DNA from: CAZPAV01 sp964584755
GTDB taxonomy: Bacteria; Actinomycetota; Acidimicrobiia; Spongiisociales; UBA5794
DNA length: 64,000 nucleotides
Assembly (NCBI GenBank): GCA_964584755.1
Contig: CAZPAV010000001.1
Span: 1-64,000, forward strand
Reading direction: 5' to 3'
In this document: piece after piece, positions 16,185 through 24,091 of the stretch
Layout of the letters: each line of letters opens with the position of its first letter
Position numbering within the stretch: position 1 is the stretch's first letter
Notes under the pieces: generated by a model
Database searches by the model: none
Told to the model about the DNA's origin: nothing
The model's input: the letters and a program-made list of their open reading frames with translations, nothing else
Program-made: the position numbers and the translations under genes

Positions 16185-17801
16185 ATGACCCCTCCCTCCC
16201 CCTCCCAGTGGTGGCACACCGCGGTGATCTACCAGATCTATCCCCGCAGCTTCGCCGACAGCGACGGCGACGGCGTCGGCGACCTGGCGGGGATCACCAC
16301 CCACCTCGCGTACCTCTCCGACGTCCTCGGCGTCGACTGCATCTGGCTCTCCCCCTTCTACCCGTCGCCACAGGCCGACTTCGGGTACGACGTCGTGAAC
16401 CACCGGGACGTCGACCCCATCTACGGGTCGCTGGCGGACTTCGATCGCCTCGTCGCCGAGGCCCACCGCCGCGGACTCCACGTCCTCGTCGACTACGTCA
16501 TCAACCACACGTCGGACCGCCACCCCTGGTTCGTCGCCTCCCGCTCCTCGCGGCACGACCCCAAGCGCGACTGGTACGTGTGGCGGGATCCCAAGCCGGA
16601 CGGATCGCCGCCGAACAACTGGGTCTCGGTGTTCGGCGGTCCGGCATGGACGTTCGACGAGGCGACGGGCCAGTACTACCTCCACTCCTTCCTCCCCCAA
16701 CAGCCCGACCTCAACTGGCGGAACCCCCAGGTGGAGCGAGCCATGTTCGACGTGGTCCGGTTCTGGCTCGACCGCGGCGTCGACGGGTTCCGGATCGACG
16801 TCGCGCATCGGGCCATGAAGGATCCGCTCCTGCGCGACAACCCGCCGGCCACCTCGCCGGCGCCACCCGAGTACGGTCTCGACCCCGAGTACGCGGCGTT
16901 CGAGCACGTCCACGACGTCGCCCACGCCGACATCCACGACCTTTTCCGGCGACTCCGTCACCTGGTGGACACGTACGGGGACGGCGAGGAGCGCTTCACC
17001 ATCGGAGAGATCCACGAGTTCGACTGGGACCGATGGGCCTCCTTCTACGGGAAGGGCCTCGACGAGCTCCACATGCCGTACAACTTCTCCCTCCTCCCCG
17101 CCGGACCGGACGCCCGGCGGATCCGGGCGGCGATCGACGGACTCGAGGCCGCCATCCCACCGGGGGCCTGGCCCAACTGGGTGGTGGGCAACCACGACGA
17201 GCCGCGCGTGGCGACCCGCTGGGGTCACGCCGGTTCCCGCGCCGCGGCGGTCCTCCTCCTCACGCTGCGAGGCGTCCCCACCATGTACTACGGAGACGAG
17301 CTGGGGATGACCGACGCCGACATCCTCCCCGAACGGCAACAGGATCCGGTGGGACGGCGGCGACCCGGTTTCGGACGCGACGGGTGCCGCACGCCGATGC
17401 AGTGGCGGCCGGGTCCCCACGCCGGCTTCTCCCCTCCGGACACGGCCTCGACCTGGCTCCCGGTGCACGACGCGGAACGGGTGAACGTCGCCGTCGAGCT
17501 CGCCGACCCCGACTCCCACCTCTCCCTCTACCGCCGGCTCCTCGCCCTCCGACGCCGGCGAGGTCCGCTCCGGCTCGGGGACGTGGAGACCCTCGACGCC
17601 CCACGCGACGTCCTCGTCTACCGGCGCACCCTCCCCGGGGAACCCGACCTGCTCGTCGTCCTCGGCCTCGCCGACACGCCGACCCGGTTCGATCACGTCG
17701 ACGCCGCAGGGCGCCCCGTGCTCGTCTCGACGGTGCGCTCGCGGGAGGGTCGACCCTTCGACGGGCACCTCTCCCCGTGGGAGGGCGTCGTCCTCGGTTG
17801 A
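16185..17801 (+). CDS. GH13 alpha-glucosidase (oligo-1,6-glucosidase/AglA type)
   Basis: The 538-residue enzyme hydrolyses terminal alpha-glucosidic bonds of imported oligosaccharides; there is no signal peptide. The conserved GH13 regions are all present: region I DYVINHTSDRHPWF, region II VDGFRIDVAHRAMKD with the nucleophile Asp, region III FTIGEIHEFD with the acid Glu, and region IV WVVGNHDEPRVATRWG with the transition-state Asp. The N-terminus VIYQIYPRSFADSDGDGVGD is typical of the subgroup that includes alpha-glucosidases and trehalose-6-phosphate hydrolases, so exact specificity is uncertain. It is under the same operator as the repressor and completes a locus in which imported alpha-glucosides are hydrolysed or phosphorolysed. 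Confidence 0.9.
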   Translation: MTPPSPSQWWHTAVIYQIYPRSFADSDGDGVGDLAGITTHLAYLSDVLGVDCIWLSPFYPSPQADFGYDVVNHRDVDPIYGSLADFDRLVAEAHRRGLHVLVDYVINHTSDRHPWFVASRSSRHDPKRDWYVWRDPKPDGSPPNNWVSVFGGPAWTFDEATGQYYLHSFLPQQPDLNWRNPQVERAMFDVVRFWLDRGVDGFRIDVAHRAMKDPLLRDNPPATSPAPPEYGLDPEYAAFEHVHDVAHADIHDLFRRLRHLVDTYGDGEERFTIGEIHEFDWDRWASFYGKGLDELHMPYNFSLLPAGPDARRIRAAIDGLEAAIPPGAWPNWVVGNHDEPRVATRWGHAGSRAAAVLLLTLRGVPTMYYGDELGMTDADILPERQQDPVGRRRPGFGRDGCRTPMQWRPGPHAGFSPPDTASTWLPVHDAERVNVAVELADPDSHLSLYRRLLALRRRRGPLRLGDVETLDAPRDVLVYRRTLPGEPDLLVVLGLADTPTRFDHVDAAGRPVLVSTVRSREGRPFDGHLSPWEGVVLG

Positions 17802-17820
17802 GGAGGAAGCGGGTGGCGCC

Positions 17821-18867
17821 TCACCCCGGGTGGGGAGCGGGCGGCGCCCCGAAGGCCCGCCGGAGCCCCCGGGCGAGCAGCACGACCCCACCCGTGCCGG
17901 CGACGAGGAAGACCCCCAACGCCGCCAGGTCCCGGGCGCCGGTGAGCGAGGCCGCCACGACGAGTCCTCCGTACGCGAGGAGGACACGGCCGGGATGCCG
18001 GAGCGGCCACCACCCGGGCGGTCCGTCCCACCGGGGCGCCGGGGCGTGCCGGGACCGTCGCGCCACCCTGAGGAACAGCCACCCGACGAGGAGGTACAGG
18101 ACCCAGGTGAGCGCCTGGGTCCCGAGACCCGGAACCCGTTCGAGATGCACCCGGAACCCGAACGTGACGTACATGACCAGGGTCGCCCCACCGAGGGCGA
18201 CCACCTCCCACCCCGCGGGGGCGAGCTCCCGGAGGGTCCACCTCCGCCGGCGGGGATCCCGCCGCCACCACCACACGGCGAGGAGGAGGGCGCCGACGGT
18301 GCTCGCCACCGAGGCCGCGGCGACGAGCGGACCGCCGGCGAGCGCGCCGTGGAGGACGGCCGCCAGGACGAGCACGACCCCGGCGAGCGCCCGTCCCGGC
18401 CGCGCCAGTCCGAACGGGAGCGTCGCCACGACGTCGCTGCTACGGGCCCCCGCCGCCTCGGAGACCGCCAGGGGCACCATGAAGGCGAGGAGCGGGTGCC
18501 AGAAGAAGCCGAGAACGACCAGGGTCACGACGTCGATGCCTCCCACCACGAGGCCGGCACCCCACGGTGGAGCCCACAGCACCTTCGTCAGATAGAACTC
18601 GTAGAAACCGAAGAGGACCCCGAGGAAGTAGAGCGTGCCGAAGCGGGGACGGCCGAACCGGTACACCGCCCACAGCGCGAGGAGCGAATGGAGGAGGTAG
18701 ACCGGGAGGACGACGAGAGGTCCCGCCGGCCGGAGGAACGGCAGAGGGAACGAACCCGAGAGAACCTCGGCGAAGGCCGTCGAGAACATCCCCACGATCA
18801 GCCAGAACCCCAGCTTCGTCCTCAGCCCCGGCGGGGCGGCGACGGCGGTGTCGCGCCGCGTCGTCAT
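17821..18867 (-). CDS. Polytopic membrane protein, unknown function
   Basis: The 348-residue protein has about nine or ten hydrophobic segments, starting with FWLIVGMFSTAFAEVLSGS and including GPLVVLPVYLLHSLLALWAV and GGIDVVTLVVLGFFWHPLLA. Acidic and aromatic residues near the start (FAEVLSGSFP) and FYEFYLTKVLWAPPW look conserved-type, but I do not recognise the family. A TACCGT box ends six bases before the ATG, suggesting a leaderless mRNA. It converges on the GH13 gene and is not part of the sugar operon. Confidence 0.7.
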   Translation of the reverse strand: MTTRRDTAVAAPPGLRTKLGFWLIVGMFSTAFAEVLSGSFPLPFLRPAGPLVVLPVYLLHSLLALWAVYRFGRPRFGTLYFLGVLFGFYEFYLTKVLWAPPWGAGLVVGGIDVVTLVVLGFFWHPLLAFMVPLAVSEAAGARSSDVVATLPFGLARPGRALAGVVLVLAAVLHGALAGGPLVAAASVASTVGALLLAVWWWRRDPRRRRWTLRELAPAGWEVVALGGATLVMYVTFGFRVHLERVPGLGTQALTWVLYLLVGWLFLRVARRSRHAPAPRWDGPPGWWPLRHPGRVLLAYGGLVVAASLTGARDLAALGVFLVAGTGGVVLLARGLRRAFGAPPAPHPG

Positions 18868-18937
18868 GCCGTCACGGTAGCGAGACCCGCCGCGAACGGG
18901 ACGCCACCGGCGGCGCGGCGGTCGTGGGCGACGGCCC

Positions 18938-19612
18938 TCACTCCGAGGTCCCCGACTCCCCGACCTCGACGAAGAGCCGCGCGGCGACGAACGGGTCGAG
19001 GACGACCTCGCCTCCGGCGACCCGGACCGTGAACCCCTGCTCCGGGGAGCCGGCGAGGAGCTCGAGGAGACGATCCGGCCGCACCCCGGCCTCGTCGAGG
19101 AACCGGAGCAGCCCCGCGTCGAGCTCGAGCTCCTCGGAGATGCGCTCGATCCGGCGCACCTCCCCGGGCTCCATGGCCGTCACCTGCTCCATGGGGGGTG
19201 GCCGGTACCCGGCGCCGGGGATGGGGTTCCCGTGCGGGCACGTCGTGGGACGTTCCATGACCGCCCACATCGCGGCCTCGACGTCGTCGGAGATCGTCGT
19301 CTCCCACACCTCGGCCTCGGCGTGGACCTTCGCCCACGGGAGATGGAGCACGTCGGCGAGGAACCGCTCGGCGAGCCGGTGTCGACGCACCACCACCTCG
19401 GCGAGGTGCCGGCCCTCGGCCGTGAGGCGGAGCACCGGATCGGTCTCGACGAGACCCGCCCCCGCCATGCGGTGGATCATCTCGGAGACGCTGGCTCGCG
19501 ACACCCCGAGCCAGTCGGCGATCCGGGCCTGGATGGGCTCGATGCCCTCGTCCTCGAGTTCCCAGATGGCCTCGGCGTACTCACGGAACTTCACGGTGTA
19601 CGGCGTGGTCAC
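18938..19612 (-). CDS. DtxR/MntR-family metalloregulator with altered primary metal site
   Basis: The 224-residue protein has an N-terminal winged helix (about 1-65, RIADWLGVSRASVSEMIHRM), a metal/dimerisation domain (about 70-145, HRLAERFLADVLHLPWAKVH and GNPIPG) and a C-terminal FeoA/SH3-like domain (about 150-220). His79, Glu83 and His98 equivalents of DtxR are kept. In the segment that reads EACRWEHVMS in DtxR, this protein has EAEVWETTIS, so Cys102 is replaced by Glu and His106 by Thr; the Met10 position also appears to be Glu. Metal preference may therefore differ from iron-type DtxR. A TAGGCT box ends nine bases before the GTG start, implying a leaderless transcript. Confidence 0.85.
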   Translation of the reverse strand: MTTPYTVKFREYAEAIWELEDEGIEPIQARIADWLGVSRASVSEMIHRMAGAGLVETDPVLRLTAEGRHLAEVVVRRHRLAERFLADVLHLPWAKVHAEAEVWETTISDDVEAAMWAVMERPTTCPHGNPIPGAGYRPPPMEQVTAMEPGEVRRIERISEELELDAGLLRFLDEAGVRPDRLLELLAGSPEQGFTVRVAGGEVVLDPFVAARLFVEVGESGTSE

Positions 19613-19663
19613 GGTTGGGCGAGCCTAGCGGGCCCGTCGGGCCGGCCGCGAGGTCCGGTCGCG

Positions 19664-21022
19664 TCAGCGACCGTGCCGGGGGAGACCCCAGTCGTCGGTG
19701 TCCTCTCCCCGCGCCGGCCCCGGAGGCGGCTCCGGACGCTCCTCCCCCTCCTCCTCCGGGAAGTCTCCTGGCGCCGGCCCCCCGACGTCGCCGCGGGCCG
19801 CGGCGGAAGGCGGGGCCGGCGGCAGCGGCGGCTCCCAGTCCGGCGGGATCTCCTCGACGACGCGCATGGACGCCGGGAGCAACTCCCGCCCGGGGGCCTC
19901 CCGGGACCGCTCCTCCCACGCGGCGAGGAGCCACGCCCCGGTGCCCCACACGAGGGCGACGAGGTAGAGCACGCCCCCGAACACCGGAACGACCCAGATC
20001 CCGAGACGCCACGCCACCGCGCCGAGGAGGAACGCGCCGAACAGTCCCCCCCGTCCCCGCAGGACGACCTCGCCGAGGGCGGTGACGGCCGGCACCGGTC
20101 CGAGGACGAGCGCGACGACGACCGCCAGCAGGACGACCACCGCGAGGGGGAGCCCCACCAGGGTGGCGGAGAGGAGGAGCAGCGTGGCCGGAACCGCGAC
20201 CGCCGCGGCGACGCCGACCACCACGGCACGCCACGGATGGAGGCGCATCATCGCCACGGCCCCCGCCCCCGTGTGACGGGCCAGCCAGAGCACGAGGATC
20301 CCCACCACGAGGAAGCCGAGGAACCCGACGATCTGCAGCAGGGTGAGGATGACCCCGAAGACGAAGTTCGACCGGGTCGGAAGGCGGATCGTCTGGCCGG
20401 CCACGACGGCTTCCGGGGCGATGCCGGCCGCCGTGGGTGACCGGTAGAGCAGGTCGCCGGCGACGTGCGCTCCCGCGGTCACCGTCAGCCGCTCCACGGC
20501 GAGGTCGACGTCCCGTCCCACGTCCCCGGCCACCCTGCCGTCGAGGACCCGTCCCCTGACGTCCCGTCCCACCCGCCCGTCGATCCGCAACGTGCCCCCG
20601 AAGGCGATGACGTCCCGGGCGACGTTCCCGTCGATCGTCGTCGACATCGCGGTGGCGGCCACGTCGCCCCCCACCGAGCCGGAGACGGCCACCTCCCGGG
20701 CGGCCACCCGCAGCGAGCCGTCGACCCGCCCGCCGGAGGCGACGACGACCCGTCCCGCGCCCAGCGCGAGGACGTTCCCCGTCACCCGTCCACTGATCGT
20801 CACCGCTCCGGCGAGGATCACGAGATCCCCGTCGATGGTGCCCTCGACCCGTCCCTCGGTCGCGGCCACGTAGACGTCCTCTCCGATGGGCTGCCCCTCG
20901 GGCACGATGAACAGGTCGGTCGTCACCACCTCGGGGTGCGCCCGGACCGGTGCGAGGACGAGGAGCAGACCGATCCCGAGGACGCCGAGGAGGGGGGAAC
21001 GCTCGCGGAGGCGGGCCGTCAC
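19664..21022 (-). CDS. Bactofilin-like beta-repeat protein fused to a membrane domain
   Basis: The 452-residue product starts with a signal-like helix (LLGVLGIGLLLVLAPVRA), then about 170 residues of short repeated strands rich in G, V and D such as VEGTIDGDLVILAGAVTISG and RIDGRVGRDVRGRVLDGRVA. These resemble the right-handed beta-helix of bactofilins and polymer-forming proteins. About four or five membrane segments follow (NFVFGVILTLLQIVGFLGFL onwards), and an acidic, Pro-rich tail ends the protein. With the signal peptide, the beta-helix would face outward, unlike cytoplasmic bactofilins. I chose the GTG at 21022, which follows the nuoN stop by 7 bases. Co-transcription with the nuo operon is possible. 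Function unknown. Confidence 0.7.
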   Translation of the reverse strand: MTARLRERSPLLGVLGIGLLLVLAPVRAHPEVVTTDLFIVPEGQPIGEDVYVAATEGRVEGTIDGDLVILAGAVTISGRVTGNVLALGAGRVVVASGGRVDGSLRVAAREVAVSGSVGGDVAATAMSTTIDGNVARDVIAFGGTLRIDGRVGRDVRGRVLDGRVAGDVGRDVDLAVERLTVTAGAHVAGDLLYRSPTAAGIAPEAVVAGQTIRLPTRSNFVFGVILTLLQIVGFLGFLVVGILVLWLARHTGAGAVAMMRLHPWRAVVVGVAAAVAVPATLLLLSATLVGLPLAVVVLLAVVVALVLGPVPAVTALGEVVLRGRGGLFGAFLLGAVAWRLGIWVVPVFGGVLYLVALVWGTGAWLLAAWEERSREAPGRELLPASMRVVEEIPPDWEPPLPPAPPSAAARGDVGGPAPGDFPEEEGEERPEPPPGPARGEDTDDWGLPRHGR

Positions 21023-21029
21023 GGGCCGC

Positions 21030-22529
21030 TCAGAGCGGCAGGGCCCGGTGGAGCGCATCGAGAATCGGCCACGGGTAGACGCCGAGGACGAAGGTGACCG
21101 CGACGGCGACCGCGAGCACGACCCGGGTGGTCGCCGACGCCTCGGGGATGGCCGGAGCGGCTCCCGGGGCCTCGGCGGCGACCGGCTCGCGTATGAACAT
21201 CGTGCCGATGACCTTCAGGTAGAAGTAGAGACCGATGACCGTGGTGAGGAGCCCGAGCACGACGAGCCACCCCTCCCCGGCATCCACCGCGGCCGTGAAC
21301 ACGGTCACCTTGCCGACGAACCCGGCGGTGAACGGGATCCCCGCCAGACCCAGCATGAGCGCCGCCATCGTGTACGCGAGCTCGGGGGATCGCCGCGCCA
21401 GTCCCGCCCAGTCGTCGAGCGGCGACCGTCCCCGGCGGCTCCCCGAGACCACCGCGGCGACGGCGAAGGCCCCGAGCAACAGCACCGGGTACGTGCCGAC
21501 GTAGAACAACATCGCGGGGATGCCGGCGGAACCGGCGGTGAGGCCGATGAGGATGTAGCCGGCGTGGGCGACGCCGGAGTAGGCGAGCAGCCGCTTCACG
21601 TCGTCCTGGACGGCGGCGAGCAGGGTCCCGATGACGACGGAGAGGCCGGCGACGATGGCGACCACGGACACCCAGTCGTCCATGCGGGCCGGGAAGGCCC
21701 CGACGAGGACCCGGCCGAGCGCCACGAACCCGGCGACCTTCACCCCGGCCGCCATGAGTCCCGTCGCCCCGCCGGGAGCCCCCTGGTAGACGTCGGGAGC
21801 CCACTGGTGGAACGGAGCCGCCGACACCTTGAAGGCCATCCCCACGATGAGGAGCGCCATCGCGAGGAGGAGGATGCCCGGCCGAGTGACGATGGTGGTG
21901 GAGAGGAAGTCGCGGATGCCGCCGGCGCCGTAGATGGAGAGGGAGCCGGTGGCGGCGAAGGCGAGGGCGACACCGTAGACGAACACCGCCGAGGCCATCG
22001 AGCCGAGCAGGAAGTACTTCAGTGCGGCCTCGTCGGCCTCGATCCGCTCCCGGGTGAAGGCGGCGAGGACGTAGAAGCTGATCGAGGCCACCTCGAGGGC
22101 GAGGAAGAGCAACACGAGGTTCGCCGAGATGGCCATGCCGTGGAGGCCGGCGACGGCGAGGAGGAGCAGCGTCACGAACTCGGCGCCCCGACTCTCGAGC
22201 GTCGTGACGAGATCCCAGGCGGCGAGGAGACCCAGGAACCCGATGCCGAAGAGGATGATGCCCGCCGCGGCCGAGTAGTGGTCCATCACGACCATCGGGG
22301 AGCGGAACACGGAGAGGCCGCGGGCGGTGAAGAAGAGCCGGCCCACCTCGTCCCCGAGATCCCGCCACTGCGCCACCGCCAGGGCGAACGCCACGACGAG
22401 TGACGTCCCCGCGACGATCCCCCACTCGAGGCGCGGCCGTTCGAACACGACCGCGGCGAGGATGACAACGAGCGCTCCGGCGAGGAGAACGATCTCGGGT
22501 CCGATGGGGAGGAACGCCGCGTGCGCCAT
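21030..22529 (-). CDS. nuoN: NADH-quinone oxidoreductase subunit N
   Basis: The 499-residue polytopic subunit is one of three Mrp-antiporter-like proton channels of complex I. The conserved TM5 Glu lies in LFLALEVASISFYVLAAF and the TM7 Lys in LLIVGMAFKVSAAPFHQWAP. The mid-membrane lysines of TM8-12 are present (AAVQDDVKRLLAYSGVAHAG). It is the last gene of the fourteen-gene nuo operon; its ATG overlaps the nuoM stop by one base. Confidence 0.95.
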   Translation of the reverse strand: MAHAAFLPIGPEIVLLAGALVVILAAVVFERPRLEWGIVAGTSLVVAFALAVAQWRDLGDEVGRLFFTARGLSVFRSPMVVMDHYSAAAGIILFGIGFLGLLAAWDLVTTLESRGAEFVTLLLLAVAGLHGMAISANLVLLFLALEVASISFYVLAAFTRERIEADEAALKYFLLGSMASAVFVYGVALAFAATGSLSIYGAGGIRDFLSTTIVTRPGILLLAMALLIVGMAFKVSAAPFHQWAPDVYQGAPGGATGLMAAGVKVAGFVALGRVLVGAFPARMDDWVSVVAIVAGLSVVIGTLLAAVQDDVKRLLAYSGVAHAGYILIGLTAGSAGIPAMLFYVGTYPVLLLGAFAVAAVVSGSRRGRSPLDDWAGLARRSPELAYTMAALMLGLAGIPFTAGFVGKVTVFTAAVDAGEGWLVVLGLLTTVIGLYFYLKVIGTMFIREPVAAEAPGAAPAIPEASATTRVVLAVAVAVTFVLGVYPWPILDALHRALPL

Positions 22530-24091
22530 CAGCCGTTCACCTCCGAGGCGGTCTCCGGAACGGGGATCGCCAGGTCGTCGATCCGGGCGTACCGGGGGGC
22601 CACGTACGTCGTCGTGGCCTCGATCCGATCGAGGATGACCTCGACGGACGGCTGGATCCGGTCGAACATCGGCTTGGGGTAGAGGCCGAGGACCAGGACG
22701 AGGACCGCCAGCGGGGTGACGATCGCCAGCTCGCGGAAACCGAGGTCCCGCAGGCCCTCGTTCGCCGGGTTCGTGACCGGTCCGGTGAACATGCGCTCGT
22801 ACGCCCACAGGAGGTAGACCGCGGCGAGGATGACTCCCAAGCCGGCGATGATGGCGAGGACCGGGAGGGTGAGATACCCGCCGAGGAGGACGTTGAACTC
22901 GCCCACGAAGCCGGAGAGGCTGGGCAGCCCGGCCGAGGCGAACGCCATGAAGAGGAAGAACCCGGCGTACACCGGCATCGTCGAGGCGAGCCCACCGAAC
23001 TCGGAGATCCGACGCGTGTGGCGCCGGTCGTAGATCATGCCGACGAGGAGGAAGAGGGCCCCGGTGGTGAGCCCGTGGCTGATCATCTGGAACACGCCAC
23101 CGGACAGGCCCTGGCTGGTGAGGGCGAAGATCCCCAGCATGATGAACCCGAGGTGGCTCACCGACGAGTAGGCGACGAGGCGCTTCACGTCGGGTTGGAC
23201 GATGGCGACGGCGGCGCCGTAGACGATGCCGACGACGCCGAGGGCGGCCATCACCCAGGCGAGATCGACGGAGGCCTGGGGGAAGAGGGTGAGGTTGAAG
23301 CGGAGGAAGCCGTACGTCCCCATCTTCAGGAGCACGCCGGCCAGGACGATCGACCCGGCGGTCGGCGCCTCGGTGTGCGCGTCCGGGAGCCACGTGTGCA
23401 GCGGGAACATCGGGACCTTGATGGCGAAGGCGATGCCGAAGGCGAGGAAGAGCCAGAACTGCTCGGTCCCGGTCAGCGGCACCTGGAGGAGGTCGCGGAA
23501 GTCGAACGAGGCCGTCTGGCCGACCACGTCCCCGGCGGCGAGGCCGAGCACGAGGATCCCGGCGAGGAGGAAGATGGATCCGATCGCGGTGTACAGGACG
23601 AACTTGATGGAGGCGTAGGCGCGGTTCTCGCTCCCCCAGATCCCGATGAGGAGGTACATGGGGACGAGCACGATCTCGAAGAAGGCGAAGAACACGAGGA
23701 GGTCGAGAGCGAGGAACACCCCGAGCAGACCGGCCTCGAGGATGAACATCGCCGCCATGTACGGCTTCACCCGGTCGACGACGCTGCGGGACGCGGCGAT
23801 GGCGACGGTCATGAGCACCGTCGTCAGCACGACGAGGAACAACGAGATCCCGTCGATCCCGAGCTTCCAGCCGATCCCGAGCGAGTGGGACCACACGGCG
23901 GTCTCGGTGAGCTGGAACCCCGGCTCCCCCGCGGTGAAGTGCCAGAGGACCCAGAGGGACACCGCGAGCGGGAGGCTGCTGAGGGCCACCGAGACGGGGA
24001 AGACGAGCTCGGGACGCCGCTTCGGCAGGAACGCGACCACGAGGGCGGCGAGGAACGGCAGGAGGATCAGCAGGCTCAGGACGTGGGACAT
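22529..24091 (-). CDS. nuoM: NADH-quinone oxidoreductase subunit M
   Basis: A 520-residue antiporter-like subunit of the complex I membrane arm. Key residues are visible: the TM5 Glu in VFFAFFEIVLVPMYLLIGIW, the TM7 Lys in IAFAIKVPMFPLHTWLPDAH, and AIVQPDVKRLVAYSSVSHLG in the discontinuous helix region. The length is normal. The start overlaps the nuoL stop by one base. Confidence 0.95.
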   Translation of the reverse strand: MSHVLSLLILLPFLAALVVAFLPKRRPELVFPVSVALSSLPLAVSLWVLWHFTAGEPGFQLTETAVWSHSLGIGWKLGIDGISLFLVVLTTVLMTVAIAASRSVVDRVKPYMAAMFILEAGLLGVFLALDLLVFFAFFEIVLVPMYLLIGIWGSENRAYASIKFVLYTAIGSIFLLAGILVLGLAAGDVVGQTASFDFRDLLQVPLTGTEQFWLFLAFGIAFAIKVPMFPLHTWLPDAHTEAPTAGSIVLAGVLLKMGTYGFLRFNLTLFPQASVDLAWVMAALGVVGIVYGAAVAIVQPDVKRLVAYSSVSHLGFIMLGIFALTSQGLSGGVFQMISHGLTTGALFLLVGMIYDRRHTRRISEFGGLASTMPVYAGFFLFMAFASAGLPSLSGFVGEFNVLLGGYLTLPVLAIIAGLGVILAAVYLLWAYERMFTGPVTNPANEGLRDLGFRELAIVTPLAVLVLVLGLYPKPMFDRIQPSVEVILDRIEATTTYVAPRYARIDDLAIPVPETASEVNG

